Source: UBA10449 sp005883585 | GTDB taxonomy: Bacteria; Chloroflexota; Dormibacteria; Dormibacterales; Dormibacteraceae | Reading direction: 5' to 3' | DNA length: 20,490 nucleotides | Assembly: GCA_005883585.1 (NCBI GenBank) | Contig: VBFD01000001.1 | Coordinates: forward strand, 1-20,490 | Shown: one piece after another, positions 7,630 through 14,646 of the stretch | Position numbering within the stretch: the first letter of the stretch is position 1 | Layout: each line of letters begins with the position of its first letter | Notes under the pieces: generated by a model | The model's database searches: none | What the model saw: the letters and a program-made list of their open reading frames with translations, nothing else | What the model was told of the DNA's origin: nothing | Program-made: the position numbers and the translations under genes

Positions 7630-8346
7630 ATGGCGCAGTCGAACGGGGCCCGAAAGGTCCTGATCGTGGACGGCGACTCGGCGACCAGGCGGGACGTTCG
7701 CTCCGCGTGCGCCCAGGACGGCTACCAGGTGGTCGAGGCCGACACCGGCGCGGAGGCGCTGCGCCAGATCGACTCGCTGCGGCCAAACCTCGTGCTGCTC
7801 GAGGTGGCGCTCCCGGACGCTTCCGGTTTCGACGTTTGTCGTGAGCTGCGCAAGAAGGACACGGCCGTGCCCGTGATCATGATGAGCTCGCGCTCGGATG
7901 AGATCGATGCGGTGGTTGCGCTCGAGATCGGCGCGGATGACTACGTCGTCAAGCCGCTGCGCCTGCGCGAGCTGGCGGCCAGGATCGCCGCGCACCTGCG
8001 GCGGATGCGGCTGGAATCGGCGGAGGCCACACGCAACCGGCTCGAGTTCCGCGACCTGCTCATCGACGTCAACGAGCGCCGTATCTACAGGGGAGGGCAG
8101 GAGGTCGAGCTGACCCACACCGAGTTCGACCTGCTGACATTCCTCGCGAGCAATGCGGGGAAGGTGCTGAGCCGGGAGAAGATCCTCAACTCGATCTGGG
8201 GCTACGAATATCCGATCGAGACCAGGGTCATCGACGTGCACATCCGCAACCTGCGGCGCAAGATCGAAGCGCAACCGTCTCGCCCCTACTACATCCTCGC
8301 GGTACCGGGCATCGGCTACCGATTCACGAACGCCCGCCCCACGTAA
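7630..8346 (+). CDS. OmpR-family response regulator with Glu in place of the phosphoacceptor Asp
   Basis: 238 residues. The receiver domain spans about 9-125 and the OmpR/PhoB winged-helix DNA-binding domain about 135-236 (LTHTEFDLLTFLASNAGKVL; SIWGYEY; TRVIDVHIRNLRRKI; VPGIGYRF). In the receiver the phosphoacceptor position, normally Asp in LVLLDxxLP, is Glu58 (LVLLEVALPD). The acidic pocket reads VDGDS rather than VDDE. The switch Ser86 and Lys108 (VVKP) are kept. Asp-to-Glu often mimics phosphorylation, so this regulator may be constitutively active or controlled without a kinase. No histidine kinase gene adjoins it. It lies directly upstream of a phosphoesterase gene that has its own Pho-box-like promoter, so regulation by this protein is possible but not shown. 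Confidence 0.9.
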   Translation: MAQSNGARKVLIVDGDSATRRDVRSACAQDGYQVVEADTGAEALRQIDSLRPNLVLLEVALPDASGFDVCRELRKKDTAVPVIMMSSRSDEIDAVVALEIGADDYVVKPLRLRELAARIAAHLRRMRLESAEATRNRLEFRDLLIDVNERRIYRGGQEVELTHTEFDLLTFLASNAGKVLSREKILNSIWGYEYPIETRVIDVHIRNLRRKIEAQPSRPYYILAVPGIGYRFTNARPT

Positions 8347-8355
8347 TGGCAAGCG

Positions 8356-8399
8356 TTAGCTGGGATTTAGCCCGCCCTTAAGCGTTCCGTCAGTACTCT
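8356..8399 (+). promoter_or_regulatory. Pho-box-like triple repeat and -10 upstream of the phosphoesterase
   Basis: Three TTA cores start at 8356, 8367 and 8378, exactly 11 bp apart (units TTAGCTGGGAT, TTAGCCCGCCC, TTAAGCGTTCC). A TAnnnT hexamer, TACTCT, begins at 8394, 16 bp after the last core. The same layout occurs before pstS (19996-20038) and before pstB (minus strand, 18893-18936). Tandem PhoP/PhoB boxes of B. subtilis and E. coli have an 11-bp period, and the B. subtilis core is TTAACA-like. I infer a phosphate-starvation-activated promoter. Confidence 0.65.
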
Positions 8400-8438
8400 C
8401 GTTGCGATTCTTGTCCGTCGACTAGAGGGGGTTAGCGA

Positions 8439-9863
8439 ATGAGGCGCACTTGGTCCTTGGGTATGGCGTTCGCTCTCGTCTCGGCGATGTCGCTCGCGAT
8501 GGCATCTTTCGCCGGCGCTGAGTCCGACAACGGCACACATAGTCCGATCAAGCACACGATCATTCTCTACCAGGAGAACATCTCCTTCGACCACTACTTC
8601 GGCACGTATGGGCACGGCTCGAACGGGATACCAGCGGGCTCGACTCTCACGCACACCGATGGCGTTCAGACGTGGGGTCCCTATGCGCCGACGCAGCTCA
8701 GCGGCGCAACGCAGAGCCGCACGTGCGATGTCGACCACAACTACAGCAACATGATCCGGATGGTCGACCACGGAGCGATGGACCAGTTTCTGCAGTTCGG
8801 CAATGACAAGATCGTGACCAACCCGAGTAGCTCATCGTCGACGACATGCCCGAAGTTCGAGACCATAGCTGCGCCAGGGAACGGCCTCACCGCACTTGCC
8901 AACGGGTACTACACCGGAACCTCCGGCGACCCTAACGCGCCGCTTCAGAACTACTGGCGCCTCGCGTCCCAGTACACGCTCGCCGACAACTTCTTCCAGG
9001 GCGTTTACGGCCCGTCCACCCCGGGCGCGCAATGGCTCGTGGCGGCGACCAACAACACAGCTGGCGACCCCAACCCGATCGGAGACAAATGCCTCGACTA
9101 CCCAGCGGGCATCAGCCCGCAGGACATTCCGAACCTCGGCGCCGAGGCCACTGCCGCCGGCACCAGCTGGGCGTGGTTCCAGGGCGGGTTCGGCTCTTGC
9201 AGCACGCCCAACGTCGACGGCTACAGTGCCCACCACGACCCATTCCAGTACTTCACCTCGACCGCCGACCTCAACCACACGTGGGCGTACGACCCGCGCA
9301 TGGATTACCCGCAGGCGAACCGGCACCAACGCGACTTGAGCCTTCTCTATGCGGCCCTGGCCGGCAGCCCGTCCGTCAGCCTGCCTGCGATCTCATGGGT
9401 GAAGGCGCCGCAGCTGGAAGACGGCCACCCGGGTTACTCGGGCCCGGCGCTCGAGGACGCTTTCGTTGGAGACCTCGTCGCCCGACTTCAGGCCAGTGAC
9501 TACTGGAAGAACACGGCGCTCATCATCGCCTTCGACGAGACCGGCGGTTGGTGGGACCACGTCGCCCCACCGGACCAGGGCGGACCCTTCGCCAACTGGG
9601 TCAACGGCCAGCCCAACCTAAGCGGCTGCCAGTACCCTGGCATCCCCGGCGCACTGTGCGGCGAGGCGGGCTTTGGCCCACGGATGCCCGTGCTGATCGT
9701 TTCCCGCTTCGCGCGCCAGGGCTTCATCGACCACGACCTGCTCAACACCGCTTCGCTCGACAGGTGGGTCGAGTGGAACCACCGGCTTCCCGCGCTCGGC
9801 GTGTGGGGCGATAGAGACGTCACGGCCGGCAACCTCACCGGCGCATTCATCTTCGGGGCCTAA
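8439..9863 (+). CDS. Secreted phosphoesterase family protein (phospholipase C / acid phosphatase type, PF04185-like)
   Basis: 474 residues. Residues 1-27 are a Sec signal peptide with a likely cleavage after AGA. The mature enzyme begins with KHTIILYQENISFDHYFGTYG, the N-terminal metal-site signature of the phosphoesterase family that includes bacterial phospholipases C and AcpA-type acid phosphatases. The second half has LIIAFDETGGWWDHVAPP and FGPRMPVLIVSRFARQGFIDHDLL, both conserved in that family. It should hydrolyse phosphate esters outside the membrane, releasing phosphate or phosphorylated head groups. AGAGGGGG about 7 nt upstream is a good ribosome-binding site for this ATG. The promoter has Pho-box-like repeats. 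It stops 4 bases from the convergent folK gene. Phospholipase versus phosphatase activity cannot be decided from sequence. Confidence 0.88.
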   Translation: MRRTWSLGMAFALVSAMSLAMASFAGAESDNGTHSPIKHTIILYQENISFDHYFGTYGHGSNGIPAGSTLTHTDGVQTWGPYAPTQLSGATQSRTCDVDHNYSNMIRMVDHGAMDQFLQFGNDKIVTNPSSSSSTTCPKFETIAAPGNGLTALANGYYTGTSGDPNAPLQNYWRLASQYTLADNFFQGVYGPSTPGAQWLVAATNNTAGDPNPIGDKCLDYPAGISPQDIPNLGAEATAAGTSWAWFQGGFGSCSTPNVDGYSAHHDPFQYFTSTADLNHTWAYDPRMDYPQANRHQRDLSLLYAALAGSPSVSLPAISWVKAPQLEDGHPGYSGPALEDAFVGDLVARLQASDYWKNTALIIAFDETGGWWDHVAPPDQGGPFANWVNGQPNLSGCQYPGIPGALCGEAGFGPRMPVLIVSRFARQGFIDHDLLNTASLDRWVEWNHRLPALGVWGDRDVTAGNLTGAFIFGA

Positions 9864-9867
9864 CGAT

Positions 9868-10293
9868 TCATCGGGGGCCGGGGGCGATCGCGTCCCCGGC
9901 CCCGAGCTCTTCCAGGCCATCCAGGACGAACTGCCGCTCGGCGAGGCGAGGATGCGGGATCACGAGGTCCGGTTCCGATATCCGCTCGTTTCCGAATAGA
10001 AGGATGTCGACGTCGATCACACGCGGTCCCCAGCGGCGTGTGGGTTTCCGCCCGCCCTCGCGTTCCACCGACTTCGCCGCGGCAAGAAGCGTTCGGGGCG
10101 AACCCGGCCATTCGACCTCGACGACCTGGTTCAAGAATCGTGGCTGATCCAAGACGCCCCAGGGCTCGGTCTCTATGACGCGACTTTGACGCAATATCCG
10201 CGCTCCTCTTTGACGCAACCGCCGCCGCGCCGCGCTCAAATTGCGGTCGCGCCTTCCGAGGTTGGATCCGAGGCCGAGGTACGCGACGGTCAA
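9868..10293 (-). CDS. folK: 2-amino-4-hydroxy-6-hydroxymethyldihydropteridine pyrophosphokinase
   Basis: 141 residues, TTG start overlapping the folP stop (TTGA), so translation is coupled. It transfers pyrophosphate from ATP to 6-hydroxymethyl-7,8-dihydropterin in folate synthesis. Seen motifs are AYLGLGSNLGRRDRNL at the N-terminus, the FLNQVVEVE strand, and RWGPRVIDVDILLFGN followed by PHPRLAERQFVL, which are the HPPK ATP- and magnesium-binding signatures. Length is slightly short of the usual 150-160. The product is substrate for FolP, encoded just upstream. No folB or folE was recognised in the window. Confidence 0.93.
   Translation of the reverse strand: MTVAYLGLGSNLGRRDRNLSAARRRLRQRGARILRQSRVIETEPWGVLDQPRFLNQVVEVEWPGSPRTLLAAAKSVEREGGRKPTRRWGPRVIDVDILLFGNERISEPDLVIPHPRLAERQFVLDGLEELGAGDAIAPGPR
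9874..9903. terminator. Strong GC hairpin at the convergent phosphoesterase/folK junction
   Basis: GGGGCCGGGG (9874-9883) pairs perfectly with CCCCGGCCCC (9894-9903) around a 10-nt loop that itself contains the palindrome GCGATCGC. It begins 11 bases after the phosphoesterase stop and lies inside the last codons of folK. No T-tract follows, so it is not a classic intrinsic terminator, but it could stop transcription or protect the phosphoesterase mRNA 3' end. The coding constraint of folK may also explain part of it. Confidence 0.4.
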
Positions 10294-11102
10294 CGACTCA
10301 TGCGGTCGGCGACGCGGACCACACGCACCATCTCGCGCACGTCGTGGATGCGCACGACATCCGCGCCTCGCAAGATCGCCGCGGTCACGGTGGCTGCGGT
10401 GCCCTCCACGCGATCGGTGACCGGAAGGTCGAGCAGCTTGCCGATGAACGACTTGCGGGACGTTCCGATCAGCACCGGCTGCCCGAGCTCACGCAGCTCT
10501 ACCAGCCTGCGCATGACCTCCCAGTTCTGGTCGGCAGTCTTTCCGAATCCGATGCCCGGATCGATGATGACGCGCTCACGCGGCACGCCGGCAGCGATCG
10601 CGGCGTCGACGGACGCTCGCAGGAATCGTTTGACCTCGGTCATCACATCGCCCCCGTATTCCGTGCCGTCCTGGTTGTGCATCAGCACAAGGGCGCAGTC
10701 ATGACGCGCCGCGAGCTCGGCCAGGACCGGCGTGCGTGCCAGACCCCATACGTCGTTGACAATCGTTGCGCCCCCCTCTACAGCGGCCTCCGCGACGTCG
10801 ATCTTGTACGTGTCGATGGAGACCGGAGCTCCCGATTCCTTCGCCAGCCTGCGAACGACCTCCTCGGTGCGCCCGATCTCCTCGCTTGCGCTGATGGGAA
10901 CGTGGCCCGGCCGGGTGGATTCGCCGCCAACGTCGAGAAAGTCGGCGCCCTCCTCGACCATGCGCATACCCTGCGCCACGGCCGCGTCACGATCGTCTCC
11001 CAGCCCATCGCCGCTGAACGAATCCGGGGTGACGTTGACGATGCCCATCACGTAAGTGCGGCTGCCCCACTCGAACCGGCGGCCTCCTATTTCGGCGATC
11101 AC
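10290..11102 (-). CDS. folP: Dihydropteroate synthase
   Basis: 270 residues, GTG start. It condenses dihydropterin pyrophosphate with p-aminobenzoate to dihydropteroate, the sulfonamide target. The signatures are in order: VMGIVNVTPDSFSGDG, EGADFLDVGGESTRPGH, PVSIDTYK, GATIVNDVWG, VIIDPGIGFGKT, PVLIGTSRKSFIG and the C-terminal VRIHDVREM. All are canonical, with no sign of a sulfonamide-resistance type divergence that I can judge by eye. It leads a folP-folK pair. On the minus strand a CATACT hexamer (11110-11115) sits 7 nt before the GTG with no Shine-Dalgarno sequence, suggesting a leaderless transcript. Copy 1 of the hairpin repeat lies just upstream. Confidence 0.95.
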   Translation of the reverse strand: MIAEIGGRRFEWGSRTYVMGIVNVTPDSFSGDGLGDDRDAAVAQGMRMVEEGADFLDVGGESTRPGHVPISASEEIGRTEEVVRRLAKESGAPVSIDTYKIDVAEAAVEGGATIVNDVWGLARTPVLAELAARHDCALVLMHNQDGTEYGGDVMTEVKRFLRASVDAAIAAGVPRERVIIDPGIGFGKTADQNWEVMRRLVELRELGQPVLIGTSRKSFIGKLLDLPVTDRVEGTAATVTAAILRGADVVRIHDVREMVRVVRVADRMSR

Positions 11103-11118
11103 GACGCCCAGTATGAAA

Positions 11119-11150
11119 CCCCACGAAATCTTCGATTTCGCGGGGACCCC
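11119..11150 (+). repeat. Hairpin repeat, copy 1 (folP/murE divergent region)
   Basis: CCCCACGAAATC (11119-11130), loop TTC, then GATTTCGCGGGG (11134-11145) form a 12-bp stem with one A/C mismatch; ACCCC follows. A near-identical 27-nt hairpin in the opposite orientation lies at 15623-15649 between pstC and pstA. Both copies are preceded by TATGAA(C)A and followed by ACCCC. One stem pair is G-C here and A-T in the other copy, a compensatory change that points to selection on or recent spread of the folded form. It occupies the 66-base divergent gap. Confidence 0.65.
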
Positions 11151-11168
11151 TTAAGCTGCGAGCAAGAG

Positions 11169-12662
11169 ATGAGGCTCGAGGAACTGGCGCGAGGCGTGCC
11201 CGACGCGGCGCTCGAGGGCAATGGCGACGTCGAGGTGCGCGGCATCGCCTACGACTCACGGCGCATCAAAGCGGGCGACCTGTTCGTCGCCGTGACCGGG
11301 ATCCGCTCCGATGGGCACGCATACGCGGCCGACGCCGTGGCCGCGGGCGCGGCTGCAGTTGCCGTCCAGCGACCCGTCGAAGTTCCGGCCGGCACGCCGG
11401 TCCTCAAGCTCGCCTCCACCCGCAGCGGCCTGGCCGAGATCGCGGCCGAGTTCTACGGGCGCCCCTCGCGTCATCTTTATGTAGCTGGAATCACGGGCAC
11501 TGACGGCAAGACGACCGTGACCCACATGGCCGAGCACGTTTTGATGGCCAGCGGGGTCGTCGCCGGGGCGATGAGCACGGTGGCGTTCTCCATCAGCGGA
11601 GACCAGACCGACAACACCACCGGCCAGACCACGACCGAAGCCCCGCAGGTGCAGGAATGGCTGCGCCGCATGGTTGACGCAGGCGTCAAGTGCGTTGTCA
11701 TCGAAACCACATCGCATGCGTTGGTGCAGGAGCGTGTGCGCGCCTGCGATTTCGATGTCGCGGCATTCACCAACGTCGGGCACGATCACATGGACTACCA
11801 CGCGACGTGGGAGGACTACCTCGAGGCAAAGGGTCGCCTCATCGACCTCGCCGCAGCCGGTGCCGACAAGGGCATCGAGAAGACCGCCATCCTCAACCGC
11901 GACGATCCGAGCTACGAACGGCTGTCCCGCCGCTCCATCTCGCGGCGCTGGTCTTACGGCCTCACGACCGCCGCCGACCTGCACCCGCTCGACCTGTCGA
12001 TGAGCGCGACGGGTTCCCGCTTCCGGCTGAAGACGCCCGCCGGCGAAACCGAGGTCTCGCTGGCCGTGCCGGCTCGGTTCAACGTCTACAACGCGCTCTG
12101 CGCGGCCGGCGTATGCCTCGCGGTTGGCGTGCCGGTGGAAGAGATCGGTCCCGGGCTGGCCGGGTTCGATGGTGTGCGAGGCCGGCTGGAACGCGTCGAC
12201 CTTGGCCAGGACTTCAGCGTCTTCATCGACTTCGCCCATTCGGCGGGCGCGCTCGCGAGCGCGCTCGCGGAGCTGCGTCCCTTCACGCGCGGCCGTCTGA
12301 TCGCGGTCTTCGGCTCGACGGCGCGCTCCGACCACGACCGGCCGGGCATGGGGAAAGCAGCCGCCGATCTCTCCGACTTCTTCATCATCACGACCGACGA
12401 TCCGCTCCGCGAAGACCCGGCGGACATCGCGCGCGACGTGCAGTCGGGCGTCGTGGGCAAGGCCCCCGGGCGGGATTACGAGATCGTCATCGACCGGCAG
12501 GCGGCGATCAGGAGGGCGATCGATCTGGCGCGTTCAGGGGATACGGTCCTCCTGGCCGGCAAAGGCCACGAGCGCACCATGCAGATGGCGGCTGGAGCGC
12601 AACCTTGGGACGAGCGCGTAGAGGCGGAGGCTGCGATCAGGGAGAAGGGATCGCGGCGCTAG
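11169..12662 (+). CDS. murE: MurE-like UDP-N-acetylmuramyl tripeptide synthase
   Basis: 497 residues from the ATG at 11169; the open frame extends upstream but that part is antisense to folP. This cytoplasmic ligase adds the third stem-peptide amino acid to UDP-MurNAc-L-Ala-D-Glu using ATP. Visible are the N-terminal MurE domain (GIAYDSRRIKAGDLFVAVTG), P-loop GITGTDGKTT (108-117), FTNVGHDHMDYHATWEDYLEAKGRL with the likely carbamylated Lys221, GVRGRLERV and FGSTARSDHDRP. Deviations from typical MurE: DFAHSAGAL instead of DYAHTPDAL, TTSHAL instead of SSHAL, and DDPLRED where meso-DAP enzymes have DNPR. The third-residue specificity is therefore uncertain (Lys or Orn possible). It ends overlapping the convergent thiS gene by 26 bases. 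Confidence 0.87.
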   Translation: MRLEELARGVPDAALEGNGDVEVRGIAYDSRRIKAGDLFVAVTGIRSDGHAYAADAVAAGAAAVAVQRPVEVPAGTPVLKLASTRSGLAEIAAEFYGRPSRHLYVAGITGTDGKTTVTHMAEHVLMASGVVAGAMSTVAFSISGDQTDNTTGQTTTEAPQVQEWLRRMVDAGVKCVVIETTSHALVQERVRACDFDVAAFTNVGHDHMDYHATWEDYLEAKGRLIDLAAAGADKGIEKTAILNRDDPSYERLSRRSISRRWSYGLTTAADLHPLDLSMSATGSRFRLKTPAGETEVSLAVPARFNVYNALCAAGVCLAVGVPVEEIGPGLAGFDGVRGRLERVDLGQDFSVFIDFAHSAGALASALAELRPFTRGRLIAVFGSTARSDHDRPGMGKAAADLSDFFIITTDDPLREDPADIARDVQSGVVGKAPGRDYEIVIDRQAAIRRAIDLARSGDTVLLAGKGHERTMQMAAGAQPWDERVEAEAAIREKGSRR

Positions 12663-12864
12663 CGCCGCCGCCGACCATGCGCACGATCTCGACGACGTCG
12701 CCATCGTCGAGCTTCGCATCCGCATACCGCGAGCGTTCGATGATGGTCCCGTTGTGCTCGACCGCTACCCCGCGAGGGCTCACGCCCAGTTTCTCGAGGT
12801 AGGTCAACAACGCGGTCGGCCCATCGAGCTCCACGCGCCGACCGTTGATCTGCAGGGCAATCAT
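12637..12864 (-). CDS. thiS: ThiS-like sulfur carrier protein with C-terminal tail
   Basis: 75 residues starting with ATG, which overlaps the stop of the preceding tenI-like gene (ATGA). It is a ubiquitin-like protein that carries sulfur as a C-terminal thiocarboxylate for thiazole synthesis by ThiG. The sequence MIALQINGRRVEL, then LGVSPRGVAVEHNGTII and DDGDVVEIVRMVGGG match ThiS closely. Unusually the diglycine is not terminal: ASAAIPSP follows GGG, so the active end would need proteolytic trimming, or a small indel/sequencing error in the GGC run has removed the original stop. The whole tail lies within the 26-27 bases shared with the murE 3' end. Confidence 0.85.
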   Translation of the reverse strand: MIALQINGRRVELDGPTALLTYLEKLGVSPRGVAVEHNGTIIERSRYADAKLDDGDVVEIVRMVGGGASAAIPSP

Positions 12865-13367
12865 TCGAAGAACCTGATCGCGGCGTAGCCGGCGGCGCCG
12901 GCCTCGTGGCATTGAGCGATTCGTTCCTGCGTGACTCCACCGATCGCCAGCACCGGAATCGCGAGAGCGTGCGCCACCTCGGCCAGAGCCGCGATGCCGA
13001 CCGGCGGCGAATCGGGATGGCTCGCGCTCGCCCACACGGGACCGAAGATCACGAAATCTGCGCCTGCGCCCTGCGCCCGCAGCGCGCTTTCGAGCGAATG
13101 GACCGAACGGCCCACCAGGCGCTCGCCGAGCAGACCGCGCGCCGCCTCGACCGGGATGTCGCTCTCCGGCAGGTTGACGCCCGCCGCGCCCGCCGCAAGC
13201 GCGATGTCGCATCGTGAGCTGACCACGATGGGCACCGGCGACATCGCCACGAGCTCCGACGCCTCTTTTTCGATGGCGCGTGCGGTCGCTTGGGCAGCTC
13301 GAAGCTGAAGGATTGTGGCGCGCCCGGCCGCTTTGATCCCGGCGCCGGCACTGGTGATGATCGCCAT
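12861..13367 (-). CDS. tenI: TenI/ThiE-superfamily protein, probably thiazole tautomerase
   Basis: 168 residues from ATG at 13365-13367. It has a TIM-barrel fold of the thiamine phosphate synthase family: ATILQLRAAQATARAI, PIVVSSRCDIALAAGAAGVNLPESDIP, VGRSVHSLESAL, GADFVIFGPVWASASHPDSPPVGI and IPVLAIGGVTQERI. ThiE enzymes normally carry LRxKD and ND at the pyrophosphate- and metal-binding sites; here these read LRAAQ and SS. That loss, plus the kept SVHS histidine, favours TenI, which aromatises the thiazole product of ThiG, over ThiE. It is shorter than usual (about 200). It begins 14 nt after thiG and overlaps thiS, so the three form one operon for the thiazole half of thiamine. Confidence 0.75.
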   Translation of the reverse strand: MAIITSAGAGIKAAGRATILQLRAAQATARAIEKEASELVAMSPVPIVVSSRCDIALAAGAAGVNLPESDIPVEAARGLLGERLVGRSVHSLESALRAQGAGADFVIFGPVWASASHPDSPPVGIAALAEVAHALAIPVLAIGGVTQERIAQCHEAGAAGYAAIRFFE

Positions 13368-13381
13368 CGCGACTGGAGTGA

Positions 13382-14173
13382 CTAGCGGGAAGGCGAGATG
13401 CCCTCGGTGGGCGAGCTGGGGCTTGCCTGGACGCGCTTGGGGATGAGCCCCGCGGTGTGCGCCTTGCGGCCCGCCTCCACGCCGCCCGCGATGGCCTCCG
13501 CCATCAGCGGCGGATCCTGCGCGAGGGCAATCGCGGTGTTGACGAGCACGGCGTCCGCGCCGATCTCCATGGCGAGTGCTGCGTCCGATGGCGATCCGAT
13601 ACCCGCATCGACGACCACGGGGACCGTCGCCTCTTCGATGATGATCCGGATCTGCTGCAGGGTCTGCAGCCCTTGCGCGGAGCCGATGGGAGAGCCCAAC
13701 GGCATTACCGTGACCGTGCCGATCTCCTCCAGCTTCTTCGCGAGCACCGGGTCGGCGTTGATGTAAGGGAGGACCTTGAATCCTTCGGTCACGAGAGACC
13801 GCGCCGCCTTGAGCGTCTCCTCGGGGTCGGGAAAGAGATAGCGCGGATCGGGGATGACCTCGAGCTTGACCCAGTCCGAAAGGCCCATCGACCGCGCGAG
13901 ACGGGCGATGCGGATCGCCTCGTCGGCGGTGCGGCAGCCGGCGGTGTTCGGAAGGATGCGGTAGCGCTTCCAATCGATGACGTCGAGGATGGTTTTCTTC
14001 TTCGGGTCGTCCAGGTCGAGGCGGCGCAGGGCCACAGTCACCAGCTCGCATCCGGAGGCCTCGAGCGACGCCACCATGGTCTCGTTGTCGGCGTACTTGC
14101 CCGTGCCCAGGAACAGGCGCGAGCGCAGCTCGATGCCGGCGATGATCAGGCGGTCCGCCGTGGCTGTCTGCAC
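13382..14173 (-). CDS. thiG: Thiazole synthase
   Basis: 263 residues, GTG start. ThiG builds the thiazole phosphate carboxylate from deoxyxylulose phosphate, ThiS-thiocarboxylate and dehydroglycine. Conserved signatures include RLFLGTGKYADNETM, LPNTAGCRTADEAIRIARLAR, DWVKLEVIPD with the Schiff-base lysine (Lys103), VLPYINADPVLAKKLE, VMPLGSPIGSAQG, VVVDAGIGSPSDAALAMEIGAD and VLVNTAIA. Length is normal. On the minus strand TAAGCT sits 6 nt before the GTG, a leaderless-type promoter; no TPP riboswitch was recognised in the 47-base gap upstream. thiO/thiH, thiF, thiC and thiD were not recognised in the window. Confidence 0.95.
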   Translation of the reverse strand: MQTATADRLIIAGIELRSRLFLGTGKYADNETMVASLEASGCELVTVALRRLDLDDPKKKTILDVIDWKRYRILPNTAGCRTADEAIRIARLARSMGLSDWVKLEVIPDPRYLFPDPEETLKAARSLVTEGFKVLPYINADPVLAKKLEEIGTVTVMPLGSPIGSAQGLQTLQQIRIIIEEATVPVVVDAGIGSPSDAALAMEIGADAVLVNTAIALAQDPPLMAEAIAGGVEAGRKAHTAGLIPKRVQASPSSPTEGISPSR

Positions 14174-14220
14174 GAATTCAGCTTAGACGCTGAGCAGCCT
14201 CGGTCTCTGCTCCAGGGAAT

Positions 14221-14646
14221 CTAGAGGTCTTGATGCTCCAGGAGCTTCTTGTCGCGCGGGTAGGTCAGGCGCTTGATCGCAGCCTCAATCGGCAACCACA
14301 CCAGCTTGTCGACCTCGATCCCGGCCTTGAAGCGACCGCCCTTGGCCTCCATGAGCCAGTAGCACGCCACCTTGTCTCGGCCGCGCCGATCCACATAGGC
14401 GGTGCACCCGAGGGGTCGTTCGATCACGCAGCGAAGCCCAGTCTCCTCGCGAACTTCGCGCAGCGCGCAGTCCTCGGGGGACTCATCCGGCTCGACTTTG
14501 CCCTTGGGCAGAGTCCAGTCGTCGTACGCCGGGCGGTGGATGATCGCGAGCTCAGTGTCGCCGGATGAGTCGGTGCGATACACGACTCCACCCGCCGCCC
14601 GGATGACGTTCACATCGGTCAACTCGAGAATCTTGGTGGCCAACAT
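14221..14646 (-). CDS. Nudix hydrolase
   Basis: 141 residues, ATG start. The Nudix box is complete: G-x5-E-x7-REVREETGL, running from GKVEPDE to EETGL (about residues 48-70), and binds the magnesium that hydrolyses nucleoside diphosphate-X bonds. The N-terminal RAAGGVVYR strand and the mid-segment YDDWTLPKGK resemble MutT1/Ap4A-hydrolase-type members. Substrate cannot be assigned. AAGGAG is only 2 nt from this ATG, so a GTG 11 codons further on (before NVIRAAGG) is an alternative start. It lies between the pst genes and thiG on the same strand, 47 nt ahead of thiG and 114 nt after pstA. Confidence 0.88.
   Translation of the reverse strand: MLATKILELTDVNVIRAAGGVVYRTDSSGDTELAIIHRPAYDDWTLPKGKVEPDESPEDCALREVREETGLRCVIERPLGCTAYVDRRGRDKVACYWLMEAKGGRFKAGIEVDKLVWLPIEAAIKRLTYPRDKKLLEHQDL

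Noticed and set aside
4353..8428. 13-base direct repeat CGTCGACTAGAGG at 4353-4365 and 8416-8428
   Set aside because: A 13-base match is expected by chance about once or more in a window this size, it has no flanking similarity, and the two contexts differ.
10344..11168. 275-codon upstream extension of the murE frame
   Set aside because: The extension is antisense to folP and lacks Mur features; the MurE N-terminus begins naturally at ATG 11169.
13050..13064. CACGAAATCTGCGCC, resembling one arm of the hairpin repeat
   Set aside because: It is inside the tenI coding region, has no complementary arm and no matching flanks.
13368..14051. Upstream extension of the tenI frame across thiG
   Set aside because: Arg/Pro/His-rich shadow of thiG in another frame; the TIM-barrel start is at ATG 13367.
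14174..14220. TPP riboswitch before thiG
   Set aside because: The gap is only 47 bases and lacks the conserved THI-box segments; none was seen in the Nudix gene's leader either.
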